A DNA stretch of 64,000 nt. Origin: Apodemus sylvaticus (taxonomy: Eukaryota > Chordata > Mammalia > Rodentia > Muridae). The translations under genes and the position numbers were made by a program. The notes below the pieces were generated by a model that searched no databases, was not told where the DNA came from, and saw nothing but the letters and a program-made list of their open reading frames with translations. Below are positions 11,733 to 22,407 of this stretch, one piece after another; the first letter of the stretch is position 1; each line of letters opens with the position of its first letter. The stretch covers positions 120,174,562-120,238,561 of the forward strand of contig NC_067477.1 in NCBI RefSeq assembly GCF_947179515.1. The letters are read 5' to 3'.

Positions 11733-12120
11733 GTATACTGGATGGTTTTGTTTGTCAACCTGACACAGCAGTTATCACAGAGAAAGGAGCTTCAGTTGGG
11801 GAAGTGCCTCCATGAGATCCAGCTGTGGGCATTTTTTCAATTAGTGATCATAGGGGGAGGGCCCCTTGTGGGTAGTGCCATCCCTGGGCTGGTAGACCTG
11901 GGTTCTATAAGAAAGCAGGCTGAGCAAGCCAGGGGAAGCAAGCCAGTAAGAAACATCCCTCCACGGCTTCTGCATTCTGACCTGCTTGATTGAGTTCCAG
12001 TCCTGATTTGCTTTGGTGATGAACAACAGTGTGGAAGTGTAAGCTGAATAAACCCTTTCCACCCCAGCTTGCTTCTTGTTCATGACGCTTGTGCAGGAAT
12101 AGAAACCCTGACTAAGACAA
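11733..12120 (+). mobile_element. LTR-like unit, left copy
   Basis: Begins ACTGGATGGTTTTGTTTGTC and ends CTGACTAAGACA. It carries an AATAAA signal (GAATAAACCCTTTCC) near 12047, as expected of a retroviral-type LTR R region. Closely similar in order and orientation to 13405-13803. Confidence 0.65.
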
Positions 12121-12236
12121 ATTGGTACCAGCATAGTGGGGTATTCCTGTGACAACCTGACCATGTTTTGGGGAGGGCTGTGGAAGGACTTTGGAACTTT
12201 GGGCTAGAGATTCATTTGGTGTTAAGAGCTATGTGG

Positions 12237-12378
12237 GGTGAGCAGTGGTGGCCCACACCTGTAATCCAAGCACTTGGGAGGCAGAGGCAGGCAGATTTCT
12301 GAGTTCAAGGCCAGCCTGGTCTACCAAATGAGTTCCAGGACAGCCAGGGCTACATAGAGAAACCCTGTCTTGAAAAAC
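12237..12378 (+). mobile_element. B1 SINE
   Basis: AGCAGTGGTGGCCCACACCTG to GAAACCCTGTCTTGAAAAACC, inserted in the LTR-element interior. Confidence 0.85.
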
Positions 12379-12380
12379 CA

Positions 12381-12476
<96 letters not shown>
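12379..12476. repeat. (GA)n microsatellite on B1 tail
   Basis: About 45 GA units with a few GGGA interruptions, directly at the 3' end of the preceding B1. Confidence 0.95.
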
Positions 12477-12478
<2 letters not shown>

Positions 12479-13106
12479 GCATCACTGAGGTGAAATCTTC
12501 TGGGAAGTGTTTTCTGAAAGCACAGAGGCTGTGTTCCAGGGATATCCAAGGTTGTACCTTGTGCTGTGACTGGACTTGGTACTGTGTAAGAGTCACCTAG
12601 GTGGTACTGGCTTTGAAGGCATGAAGGGGTCATGAAGAGCAGCTGAGGCTCAGCACTGTGAGAGGCCATGGAAGGCAATTGGTGAAGGTGTAGCCTCAAT
12701 TACAATTGATGGCCCAGAATTGAAGGGGTCATTTGAATGAGTTGAGGCTTCGCACCATAAAGAGAGTCTATGAGAGGCGGAAGACAGCAGTGTTTTGGAG
12801 ATGCCAGTACCATGAGATGAACACCAAGAACAGCAGCAGCAGTGGAGTACAGGCAGCTGGAGCCCAGCAGACAAGCTGTGTGCTACAAAGGGCAGAACGG
12901 GAGAAGTGATCCAAGCCCTTGGAGGAGCCCAGAAAATCGTGAGTTGGATCCCAGACATTGGACTGTTGGTGTTTGATTTTTGCTTTTGATTGTGACTGTG
13001 TCCTGATATTTTTCCCTCTTGAAGGAAGAAAGTATTTTAGAGGAGTCCACAGTTAAGAGACTTTGAATTTTTAGAAGACTTTGAATTTTAAAAGATATTG
13101 GATGTT

Positions 13107-13291
13107 TTAAAGGGATTGAACTTTTTTTTGTTTTTGTTTTTGTTTTTTCGAGACAGGGTTTCTCTGTGTAGCTGTCCCGGAACTTATTCTGTAGACCAGG
13201 CTGGCCTCGAACCCAGAAATCTGCCTGCCTCTGCCTCCCCAGTGCTGGGATTAAAGGCGTGTGCCACCACCACCCGGTGGGATTAAACTTT
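13107..13291 (-). mobile_element. B1 SINE with target-site duplication
   Basis: Reverse B1 with T-rich tail. Flanked by GGGATTGAACTTTT and GGGATTAAACTTTT, which differ at one base. Confidence 0.85.
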
Positions 13292-13404
13292 TAATATATA
13301 AAGACTGTGAGACTTTTAAAGTTATTTAGATCTTGGGGATGAATAAGAAAGTAAGGGTTGAGGCTTAATAGTGATGTGTTTGTGTGTCAAGTTGAATAGG
13401 GGTC

Positions 13405-13803
13405 AATTGTACTGGCTGGTTTTGTGTGTCAACCTGACACAGGCTGGAGTTATCACAGAGAAAGGAACTTCAGTTGGGGAAGTACCTCCATGAAATCCAG
13501 CTATGGTCATTTTCTCAATTAGTGATCAGGGGGGAGGGCCCATTGTGGTGCCATCCCTGGGCTGGTACTGGATTCTACAAGAGAGCAAGCTGAGCAAGCC
13601 ATGGGAAGCAATCCAGTAAGTAACATCCCTCCATGGCCTCTGCATCAGCTCCTGCCTCCAATTTCCTGCTGTATGTCAGTTCCAGTCCTGAGTTCCCTTG
13701 GTGATGAGCAGCAACAGGGAAGTATAAACTGAATAAACCCTTTGCTCCCCAACTCGCTTCTTGATCATGTTTTGTGGATGGATACAAAACTTGACTAAGA
13801 CAA
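13405..13803 (+). mobile_element. LTR-like unit, right copy
   Basis: Begins ACTGGCTGGTTTTGTGTGTC and ends TTGACTAAGACA. An AATAAACCCTTTG polyadenylation motif sits near 13732. Same orientation as the left copy. I could not find a clear flanking duplication. Confidence 0.65.
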
Positions 13804-14534
13804 TCTCTCTTCCCTAATTTCTCGCTTCTGTGGGGCTTAATATCTATATATTTAAGAAATGTAAACAATTAACTATTATACTACCTACTATTAAAAACAG
13901 TTAATTCACAATTGAAAAATCTATCCTTTGATATTTTGCTGGCTGAAGACAGGCAACTTTATTGTTTTTTTTTTTCTCACTGCTTCCTCCTAGCATTCAG
14001 GGAACCTGTGTGTCTGCACAGCAGGAGTTCCCAGCCTCTCTAAGCTGAGGCTCTCCCAGGAAGGGGCTATGTTCCTTTGTTTTAGTTTCCACACACTGGA
14101 GGCACATGACTCAGCTCAGCTTGCTGAGAAACCAATTCTCCCTTCCTCCTAGACTTATATAACTTGCACGTATATGGCATCCAAGAATTCCTAAATTGAT
14201 AGTGGATTCTCACTTTCTACGGTAGTGTGTAGCTTCTACTATGAAGCTTTAAGCTCAAGGTGGACCACTCCACCAGCCATGTGAGATCTCGGTGGAGTGT
14301 CCATTGGTCAGTCCATTGGTCACTTCCCTTACTGGGCCTGGGGTAACAGGCAGGACATTAAAAATGTAACTAATCTGAGGGGAGATTTAGGGAGGTGATC
14401 GAGGAGAAGATAACCAGGCAACTAAGCTAAGGGCAGATTTAGTGGTATTGAGCTGGGAGTGAAGACAAGGACACGCTTGCCGCAGGAGGCTTAGAAGTGC
14501 TGGCCATTGAGCTAAAACCCATATTAAAAATAAG

Positions 14535-14537
<3 letters not shown>
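13804..14537. other. No gene seen
   Basis: Mixed sequence with a T-run at 13963. No recognisable exon or repeat. Confidence 0.35.

Positions 14538-14582
<45 letters not shown>
14538..14582. repeat. (GT)n microsatellite
   Basis: About 22 uninterrupted GT units. Confidence 0.95.
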
Positions 14583-14583
<1 letters not shown>

Positions 14584-14789
14584 CATCCATGGATCCAAGG
14601 GAACCAGGTCTGTGGCTAGTAGAGCAGTCAGCCCGGAGCTTAAACTGGGGTAGTAGAAACTACACACTACAGCACACAACTTGAATACCAGCCTTTAGGA
14701 GGCAAAGGCCTGTGATCTCAGGCCAGCTTAGTCTAAATAACAACTTACAGGCTGGCCAGTGATACATATATTCTGCCTTTAAAAAAAAA

Positions 14790-15368
14790 TACTACTTGAA
14801 TTTGTCTTGAAATATCATGCTTTCTCCATCTGTAGTGATTGAGAGTTTAGCTAGGTATAGTAGTCTAGCTTGGCACCTGTGGTTTTTTTTAGAGGTTACT
14901 CTTCTAGCTTATAGAGTCTCTATTGAGAAGTCAGGTATAATTCTGATAGGTCTACCTTTGTATGTTACCTGATCTTTTCCCTTTGCTGCTTTTAATATTC
15001 TTTCTTCTGTAGATTTTGTGTTTTGATTGTTATGTGGTGGGTCTTTTCTGATCCAGTCTAATTGGTGTTCTATAAGCTTCTTGTATGTTTATAGGCATCT
15101 CTTTCTTTAGATTGGGAAAGTTTTCTTCTATGATTTTGTTGAGAATATTTTCTGGGCCTTGGAGCTGGGACTCTTCACCTTCTTCTATTCCTATTACTCT
15201 TAGGTTGGGTCTTTTTCTGGTATCCCAGATTTCCTGGATATTTTGTGTCAGGATTTTTTTAGATTTAACATTTTCTTTGATTGATGTATCAATTTCTTCT
15301 ATTGTATCTTTAATGACTGAGATTCTATCTTCCAGCTTCTGTGTTCTGTTGGTGATACTTACATCTAT
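14790..15368 (-). mobile_element. Inverted 5' part of an L1 insertion
   Basis: Antisense L1 text from the ORF1 region, for example CTTGTATGTTTATAGGCATC, GTTGAGAATATTTTCTGGGC and TCCTGGATATTTTGTGTCAG. It joins the sense-strand ORF2 end at about 15369. Confidence 0.75.
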
Positions 15369-16695
15369 TGTTCACACGTGCTGGCAAGGGCATGGAGCAA
15401 GGGGAACACTTCTTCATTGCTGATGGGAGTGAAAACTTGTACAACCACTTTGGAAATCAATTTGGCAGTTTCTCAGAAAACTAGGAATAGTTCTACCTCA
15501 AGACCTAGCTGTACCACTTTTGGGCATATATCCAAACAATGTTCTCCTATCCCAAAGGACACTTGCTCAACTATGTTCATAGCAGTTTTATTTATAATAT
15601 CCAGACAACCTAGATGCTCCTCAACTGAAGAAAGAATGGAATAATATTCAGCTATTAAAAACAAAGACGTCATCAATTTTGCAGGCAAATGGATGGAACT
15701 TGATAATATCATCCTGAGTGAGGTAACCTAGTCCCAAAAGGACATGCATGGTATGTACTCACAAGTGGGTATGGGATGTTTGTTTTGTTTTGTTTTGTTT
15801 TGTTTTTTTGAGACAGGGTTTCTCTGTATAGTCCTGGCTGGTGGGTATGGGATCTTTGGTTGGTGGTTCAGACTCTGAGAATCCCAAGGGATATGGAACC
15901 TGACAAGACCACCTCCTATAGCCAAGCAGGAACTTCAAAGGAGGGATAGAAACAAACACCAACCCACCCACAAAACTTTCAACCCAAAATTTATGCTATC
16001 TACAATAAATTCAGGCACAGGGGAAGGAGCAGAGACTGAGGGAATGGCCAACCAATAACCCACCTAACTGAGACCCATCCCAAACACCAATCCCTGACAT
16101 TATTAATGATATTCTGTTACGCTTGCAGTCAGAGCTTGTTTTCCTCTGAGAGGCTCAACTGATCAGCTGACTCAGACAGATACAGACACCCACTGCCAAA
16201 CAGTGACTGGGACTTGGAGATTCTGGTAGAAGAATACAAGGAAGGATTTCAGGCCCTGAGGGGGATAGGAATTGCACAGGAAGACCAACAGAGTCAACTA
16301 ACCTGGACCCTCGGGATTCTCAGATTCTGAACCACCAACCAAAGAATATACTTGGGTTGGACCTAGGCCTCCCCGCACATATGTAGTAGATGGGCAGCTT
16401 GGCCTTCATGTGGGTCCTGAGCACTGGAACGGAAGTTATCCCAAAAGCTGTTGCCTGTGCATGGTATATGTTCTTCTAGCTGGGCTACTTTGTCTGGCCC
16501 CAGAGGAAGAAGAAGTGCCTTGCCTCCCAGAGACTTGATATGCCTGGGTGGGTAGAAACCCAGGGGAGGTCCCCACCTACTGAGGAGAAGGGGAGGGGAA
16601 CAGGAGGGAAGGATTATGGTAGGAAGTGACTGGGTAGGGGCAGTGAGCAGGATGTAAAGTGATAAGTAAATAGTAAAATTAAATTAAAAAAATAA
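15369..16695 (+). mobile_element. L1 3' end (ORF2 C-terminus and 3' UTR), Lx-like
   Basis: Sense L1 ORF2 landmarks: TGCTGGCAAGGGCATGGAG, CTATGTTCATAGCAG, GGATGGAACTTGATAATATCATCC. An L1 3' UTR and an AATTAAAAAAATAATAA tail follow. Frame broken in several places. Interrupted at 15778-15840 by a B1 stub. Confidence 0.85.
15765..15853 (-). mobile_element. Severely truncated B1 inside L1, with duplication
   Basis: Only about 30 bases of B1 body (GAGACAGGGTTTCTCTGTAT to CCTGGCTG) plus a GTTTT-rich tail, at 15778-15840. Flanked by perfect 13-base copies of GTGGGTATGGGAT at 15765-15777 and 15841-15853. Confidence 0.9.
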
Positions 16696-16702
16696 TAATT
16701 AT

Positions 16703-16866
16703 AGGCGGTGGTGCACGCCTATAATCCCAGCACTCTGGGAGGCAGAGACAGGTGGATTTCTGAGTTCGAGGCCAGCCTGATCTACAGAGTGAGTTCCAGG
16801 ACAACCAGGGCTACATAGAGAAACCCTGTCTCAAAAAAACAAACAAACAAACAAACAAACAAAAAA
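16703..16866 (+). mobile_element. B1 SINE
   Basis: GGCGGTGGTGCACGCC to CCCTGTCTC with a (CAAA)n tail, sitting on the L1 poly-A. Confidence 0.9.
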
Positions 16867-16949
16867 CTGAGTTTGATGTGGCATGTCTATAATTCCAGAG
16901 CCAGGGAGGTAGAAATGGGAGGAATTCCTGGAGGTTGTTAGACAGATAG

Positions 16950-17027
16950 TTGTTAAGGCCTTGGTAAATATTAAGACCTAGATAGAATGTTAAGGCCTAG
17001 GTAAAATGTTAAGGCTTAGGTGACAGT
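16950..17027. repeat. Short tandem repeat, period about 19 bp
   Basis: About four imperfect copies of a TTAAGGCCTAGGTAAAATG-like phrase. Confidence 0.7.
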
Positions 17028-17060
17028 TACTGGTTATCCTGCAATTATAAGGAAACTTTC

Positions 17061-17245
17061 AGCCGGGCGGTGGTGTTGCACGCCTGTAATCCCAGCACTC
17101 TGGGAGGCAGAGGCAGGTGGATTTCTGAGTTCAAGTGTGTTCCAGGACAGCCAGGGATATACAGAGAAACCATGTCTCAAAAAAAAAAAAAAAAGAAATC
17201 CAAAAAAAATAAAAAAGACGAAAAACAAACAAACAAAAAAAGATC
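17061..17245 (+). mobile_element. B1 SINE with internal deletion
   Basis: AGCCGGGCGGTGGTG to CCATGTCTC with A-rich tail. The GCCAGCCTGGTCTACAGAG block in the middle is missing. A reverse B1 3' scrap follows at 17246-17312. Confidence 0.85.
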
Positions 17246-17312
17246 CACAGGCTTCTGCCTCCCTCCCAGTGCTGGGACTAAGGGACTAAAGGCGTGTGTC
17301 ACCACATTTGAC

Positions 17313-17990
17313 TGTCTTTCACATTTGTACCCCTCTCTCAGCTTACTCCTCCTGGGAGACCTCACCATACTCAAACATGTAATTGTCTGTCTGTGGCATT
17401 AGTAACTCTTCTGATAAACTCCTTACCTCCAATAGTCATTCTTAGTGTCCCTCTTGAAATCTACATCTGAAACCTTTCATCATGGACTCTGAGCACCATG
17501 GACAGACAGACAGACAGACACAGACAGACAGACAGTGTGATAGAGGCTCTGAGGAGAGCTCAGGCCCCAGTGCCAGAGACAGCATGCATGGCAGGGGCTC
17601 TAAAGAGAGGACTCAGGCCCACATGGCAGAGATGTGGTTCCTTCCTATAGCTCTCTGAAATGGGAATGCAGTTCCTAGCCTGATTCTGAAACCAGGCTCT
17701 CTGATTCCCAAAGGAGGCAGGGTTTGTAGAGTGGGATATGTGCCCACTGTTAAGTTTCAAACCCTGGACAAGCAGCTGAGATGACTAATGTATTAAAGAG
17801 GACCTGGCCTCCAGGTTCTCCCAGCATACCTTGGCCCCTAGTTGTTCCAGGCTATGGCTGGCACAGCCCATCCCTTCTCTGAACTTACTGGCCCAAGAAC
17901 TAGGCTGCCCTTCTCCCAAAGGCTTTTCCCTAGTACAGCCCAGATATTTTGGTTTCCTATTCTCTCTGTCCCCTTCTTGCTCCCTGAACC
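17313..17990. other. No gene seen; (CAGA)n at 17500-17535
   Basis: Contains a short tetramer repeat. The remainder resembles no family I can name. Confidence 0.35.
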
Positions 17991-18041
17991 CCCCTCTCTC
18001 TCTCCCTTTCCCTCTCCCTCTTCCTCTCCCCCTCCCTCTCC

Positions 18042-18087
<46 letters not shown>
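17991..18087. repeat. (CT)n/(TG)n compound microsatellite
   Basis: CT/CCCT-rich block followed by about 14 TG units. The open frames across it are translations of the repeat. Confidence 0.9.
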
Positions 18088-18089
<2 letters not shown>

Positions 18090-19127
18090 CTCTGCCCCTC
18101 TGCCTATCTCTCTCCCACTCTGCCTCTCTCTGAGGCTCTTTGGCTTCTTTTGTACTTCCGGCCTCCTGCCACTGTATTTGGTTCTCCTCTCTCCCTTCTC
18201 CTCTATCTCTTCCCATATGGTTCGGGGTCAGGACCACTCTGGACTCTCCTGGGTGTGTCTGCCCCTGGCCATGGCTCTCCCACACATCTATCTTAACCTT
18301 CTTTTCGACCATATCTAGGAGTAGTCATGCTAGTCCTGCTCGTTTCTTTCCTTTTCCTTTTTTCTTTTTTAATTCACCCACAAATACCTCCTGTGATGTA
18401 AACTCACTTCCCTGATGAGAAATCCAGGCCCCTAGAGCTCTATGAGCTAGAAACTCACTGGCAGCACTCTCAGTGGGGTAAGGTCGGTGTCTGTGAGAGG
18501 GAATGGCCGCTGAAAGTGTGGCCTGAGCAGAAGTATGCTCTGAATTCTACATCACAGTAATGACCAACCATTTTCTGTTGATATCATACCACATCTCTAA
18601 TTGAGAATTCTACCCAAAGTGCTGGGTGTTTATGAGCTAACGCATAATGGTGTAGTTCAATCTGTACATTCCTAAACTTATGTTGTGTGTAATAATTAAA
18701 AATCAATCTATGATAATGCCAGCTACGCTCCAGTAATACCGTCTCCTCTGCCCCATTGGGAGCTGCAAGCCATGGTCTTCCCTGTTTCCCTGAGGTTCGC
18801 CTGCCTCCAAACCATTTGTATCTTCCCAGCCATCCGCACCCTGTGGCTAACTGTCATAAATTCCTGTAACCCAGTGAAGTCAAAACTCCAGAGGCTTGTA
18901 AATTATCAGTCAGATTTATGACAGTAAATTCTCAACTCACAAAATGCCCACACATTGAACTCAGAGCCAACTGATATTGATAAAACCTGCCCACCTAGAT
19001 TGATACAAACACAAGCTGCACTCCTCGACTGAACAAATTGCCGTACATTACTCTATTGCTCTTTTATGATATCCTCTTCCTCCAGTTATTTCTGTCCTCC
19101 TCTCTGCCCCTTGTTCCCTCTGCTCTT
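18088..19127. other. No gene seen
   Basis: Pyrimidine-rich at first, then unremarkable sequence. No exon evidence. Confidence 0.35.
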
Positions 19128-19129
19128 TG

Positions 19130-19206
19130 CCCCCCCCCCCAGCTGAGATCTGAACCCAGGGCCTTATGGTTGCTAGGCAAGTGCTCTACCACTGAGCTAA
19201 TCACCC
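19130..19206 (-). mobile_element. ID-type (tRNA-Ala-derived) SINE
   Basis: Complement of the ID body: GAACCCAGGGCCTTATGG, GCTAGGCAAGTGCTCTACCA, CTGAGCTAA, with a C-run at 19130. Confidence 0.75.
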
Positions 19207-19433
19207 AATCCTGTCCTCTCTCTTGAAACTCTTAGCCCCACCTTCCTTTTTCACTGCCCAATTACAGACTCTAGCCTATTATTTCATCTATTATATGCCA
19301 TGATTATATGCATATCGACAGCAGTCCACAAACTTATTGTGGTCAACACTTTAGAATCTCTGAAATTCATTACTTCTTCTATTTTCACTCTATGCTGGAT
19401 ACAGTTTTCTATTTGTTTGTTAATATATTTAAG

Positions 19434-19622
19434 GTTTTTTTTTGTTTTTTTTTTGTTTTGTTTTTTTTTTTTGGTTTTTGGTTGTTTGAGTCAGGGTTTC
19501 TCTATGTAACGGTGGCTGTCCTGGAACTCACTCTGTAGACCAGGCTGGCCTCAAACTCAGAGATCTGCCTGCCTCTGCCTCCCAAGTGTTGGGATTAAAG
19601 GCATGTGCCACCAATGCCCAGG
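19434..19622 (-). mobile_element. B1 SINE
   Basis: T-rich tail then GTCAGGGTTTCTCTATGTAACG to CACCAATGCCCAGG. Confidence 0.9.
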
Positions 19623-19624
19623 AA

Positions 19625-19705
19625 GTTTTTGTTTTTTTGTTTTTGTTTTTGTTTTGTTTTTTAAGAAAAGACAGGGTTTTTCCATGTTGTCTTGGAACAC
19701 ACACA

Positions 19706-19744
<39 letters not shown>

Positions 19745-19748
19745 TGTG

Positions 19749-19790
<42 letters not shown>

Positions 19791-19868
19791 AGGCTGTCCT
19801 TGAACTCACAGAGATCTGCCTGCCTCTGCCTCCCTAATAATGGTATTAAAGGTATGTGTCAACACTGT
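19625..19868 (-). mobile_element. B1 SINE split by a compound microsatellite
   Basis: T-rich tail and GACAGGGTTTTTCCATGTTG, then an (AC)(TC)n(TG)n(GA)n block at 19698-19789. The B1 body then resumes at GCAGGCTGTCCTTGAACTC and runs to ACACTGTCCGAC. Confidence 0.8.
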
Positions 19869-19872
19869 CCGA

Positions 19873-20040
19873 CCTATGCTAGACAGGTTTATATCAACTT
19901 GATGTTAAAGTCACTTGAAAGGGGGAGACCTCAGTTACCTCCTGAAAATACCTCCGGGAGGTATAACTGAAATAAACCCTTTCCTCCCCAAGTTGCTTTT
20001 GTTCATGGTGTTTCATTGCAGCAACAGAAGCCCCAAAGTA
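19873..20040 (+). mobile_element. Partial LTR-like repeat
   Basis: Begins TATGCTAGACAGGTTTATATC and contains AATAAACCCTTTCCTCCCC, as in the LTR-like units at 11733 and 13405. The middle is missing. Confidence 0.5.
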
Positions 20041-20055
20041 CACATATTTAAAGGA

Positions 20056-20222
20056 AGCATCATATGTGTTCATGGGTCCTGAAAAGGATAGGAGCATCTG
20101 ACCCCCTGGAGCTGAAGTCCCAGGTGGTTGTGAGCTGCCTGAACTGAGTGCCGAGAACCAAACTTGGATCTCCTGGAAAAGCAGCCAGTGCTCCTAACTG
20201 CCAAGCTACCTCTCTTGCCCTA
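20056..20222 (-). mobile_element. B2/B3 SINE
   Basis: CAGGTGGTTGTGAGCTGCC and GCTACCTCTCTTGCCC mark a reverse copy. Confidence 0.7.
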
Positions 20223-20284
20223 ATTTCCACACTCAGTAGCATTTTCTAACACCAAAGAAAGAAACAAGAAATGGGATGAGGGTG

Positions 20285-20495
20285 TACTCGGTGTACTCAG
20301 TTGGTACAGTGCTTGGGTAGTGTTTACTAAACACAGAGTTTGGTCCCCAGCACTGCATAAACCAGATGTGATGGCACTTGCCTGTAATGCCACCACTGGA
20401 AAGGCACAAATAGAAAGATCAGAAGTTCAAGATCAAATTTGGGTATATATGGAGTTGGAGACCAGCATGGGCTTCATTATACCATGTCTTAACAA
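20285..20495 (+). mobile_element. B4 SINE
   Basis: ID-like head (CTCAGTTGGTACAGTGCTTGG) fused to a B1-like body (GATGTGATGGCACTTGCC), the B4 architecture. Confidence 0.65.
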
Positions 20496-20505
20496 AAATT
20501 ACTCA

Positions 20506-20628
20506 CTGAGCAGTGGTGTACACCTTTAATCCCAGCACGCGGGCAGCAGAATCAGGTTAAACTCAGAGGCCAACCTGGTCTACAGAATGAATTCCAGGAC
20601 ATCCAGGACTACACAGAGAAATCCTTGG
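20506..20628 (+). mobile_element. B1 SINE
   Basis: AGCAGTGGTGTACACCTTTAAT to CACAGAGAAATCCTTGG. Confidence 0.85.
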
Positions 20629-20740
20629 GGAGGGAGGAAAGAGAGAAAGGAAGAAAGAGAGAGAGAGAGAGGGAGAGGAAGGAAGGAAGGAAGGAAGGAA
20701 GGAAGGAAGGAAGGAAGGAAGGAAGGAAGGAAGGAAGAAG
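20629..20740. repeat. (GAAA)n/(GGAA)n microsatellite
   Basis: Purine block at the 3' end of the preceding B1. The last 60 bases (20676-20736) are about 15 perfect GGAA units. Confidence 0.95.
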
Positions 20741-20892
20741 AAAGAACATGAATGCATTCCAGCTCCTTGCTCTTAGTATCTTGCAGTTTATCACTAATTT
20801 TGTTGGATTTCTAACCTTAATGTCTCTCATATTTACTTCTTTCTCATTTCTTGACTTCTAAACCTAGCACAAGAATTGTGTGTGTATATATA

Positions 20893-21620
20893 TTTGGGAA
20901 ACAGAAGCAGGTAAATCTATGTGAGTTCCAGGCAAGCCTGGCTCTATAAAGAATTCCAAGCCAACCAGAATTACATGATGAGATCCTGTTTAAAAACATT
21001 ATAATGCAAATCTACGAAATTCTTCGTCTTTCCCAATATGTATAGTTTAAATAATAGTTCAAAAAACGAATACCTAGTTATATGCCTTGCCTTGGAAAAA
21101 ATAACTTAAACACTTTGGAATAGCTACATCTCCTCATGAACCTCTCTCTCTCCTTCAAAAGGGTTTCACTGTCTCTAGCTGGCATGAGCCCTCCATGGAG
21201 ACCAGGGTGGCCTTGAATCCTCAGGTACTGGGAATAAAGGTGTTCTCCACATGTTTGGTCCCTCATACTTACTTTTCTACATATTTATGTGATTTTTCTT
21301 GAAATCAATTTTTTTTCATAAAAACTCCATGTCTTCTGGTTTCCCAAGTCCAGTAAATCACAACACATACACCCTTACATATTTCTCTTACATTTCCATT
21401 CATCCATTGTGTACCAACCTATTCCCTCCTGTAAAAAAAATTCCCTAAATTCCTTTTAGGATATTAAAGCATATGCCTTTCATTTGTTTCATTATGGATC
21501 CATTGTGTATCATTCATGTCTGTTTCACAATATATCCTCAGAGCACTCCAAATTGGAAACCACTTTTATGTAGTTTGAATACTAAACTACATTTATTTGA
21601 GCATATAAAACAGGTATATA
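20893..21620. other. B4/B1-like fragment, then no gene seen
   Basis: 20893-20998 resembles a diverged B1/B4 3' half. 20999-21620 is AT-rich with nothing recognised. Confidence 0.4.
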
Positions 21621-21625
21621 AAATA

Positions 21626-21792
21626 GCTGGAGAGATGGCTCAGCTATTAAGAGCCCATACTGCTCTTGTGGAGGCCCTGAATTCTGTTCCCAATACCCAT
21701 GTGCTCACAGCTGCTTTTGATTCCATTTGCAGGGCTTTAAACATTCTCTTCTGGCCTCCAAAGGAACCTGCACTCAAAAACGCATATACTCT
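21626..21792 (+). mobile_element. B2/B3 SINE
   Basis: AGCTGGAGAGATGGCTCAGCTATTAAGAGC head. Confidence 0.85.
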
Positions 21793-22136
21793 AAGGGTTT
21801 TTGCAGTGATTGGAGGGCCAAGGGATACACAAAATAACACCATGCAAAAGACCTCACTGGAGAGATTTATTGGAAGGTAGTTATACAAAAGGCTGCCTCT
21901 GAGTGGGGATACTAAGTGGCAAGCTGTGAAAGCTTGGCACATATAAATGATATAGCGCATGTGCACAGGGAGACTACTCTACCTGTAGGAACAGTGGAAA
22001 TAAGTTGAATTTGGCTGCTGGTGATGACATGGCCACTGGCACTGCTACAGAAGCTGGGCTTGGGGAGCACCAAGTTCAGTAATGTTGGTGGTTCTCGCTT
22101 TACCAACATACACATATATACATAATTATAAACATA

Positions 22137-22325
22137 GATGAGTGACTAGGAAGATGGCTTAGAGGTTATCAGCTCTTGCTGCTCTTGTAGAGACTTGAGT
22201 TTGGGTTCCAGTACCTGAATTGGGTGTCTGCTGGAACTGCAGTTCTGGGAGATCTGAAGCCTTCTTGTGGCTGCTGCAGGCATCTGCACACACACTACAT
22301 TCAAGCACACACGCATAGTCTTTAA
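22137..22325 (+). mobile_element. B3 SINE
   Basis: GACTAGGAAGATGGCTTAGAGG head, TCTGCACACACACTACATTC tail. Confidence 0.7.
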
Positions 22326-22407
22326 AAATCAAAAGGTAGGTGAATGTACAACCTTTGAGTAGTTTATTAGGGGACAGATGAAATCAGCACCGGGCGAAAA
22401 GCAAAGG

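Larger units (their letters stand above)
12121..13404 (+). mobile_element. Non-coding internal region of LTR-type element
   Basis: Lies between two similar direct LTR-like units. Removing the two B1 insertions and the GA repeat leaves roughly 0.9 kb, far too short for gag-pol, and no retroviral protein is readable in any frame. Such elements are non-autonomous. It starts AATTGGTACCAGCATAGTGG and ends with repeated GACTTTGAATTTT phrases. Confidence 0.5.

Noticed and set aside
12229..12699. 156-codon minus-strand open frame
   Set aside because: Made of B1 and GA-repeat translation (long Ser-Leu runs).
17785..18318. Overlapping open frames of 100-175 codons on both strands
   Set aside because: Driven by CT/TG microsatellite translation; several frames are open at once, as expected for simple repeats.
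19130..19206. Possible tRNA gene on the minus strand
   Set aside because: It matches the ID SINE (tRNA-Ala-derived) with changes in the tRNA core and the C-run at its end, so it is a mobile-element copy.
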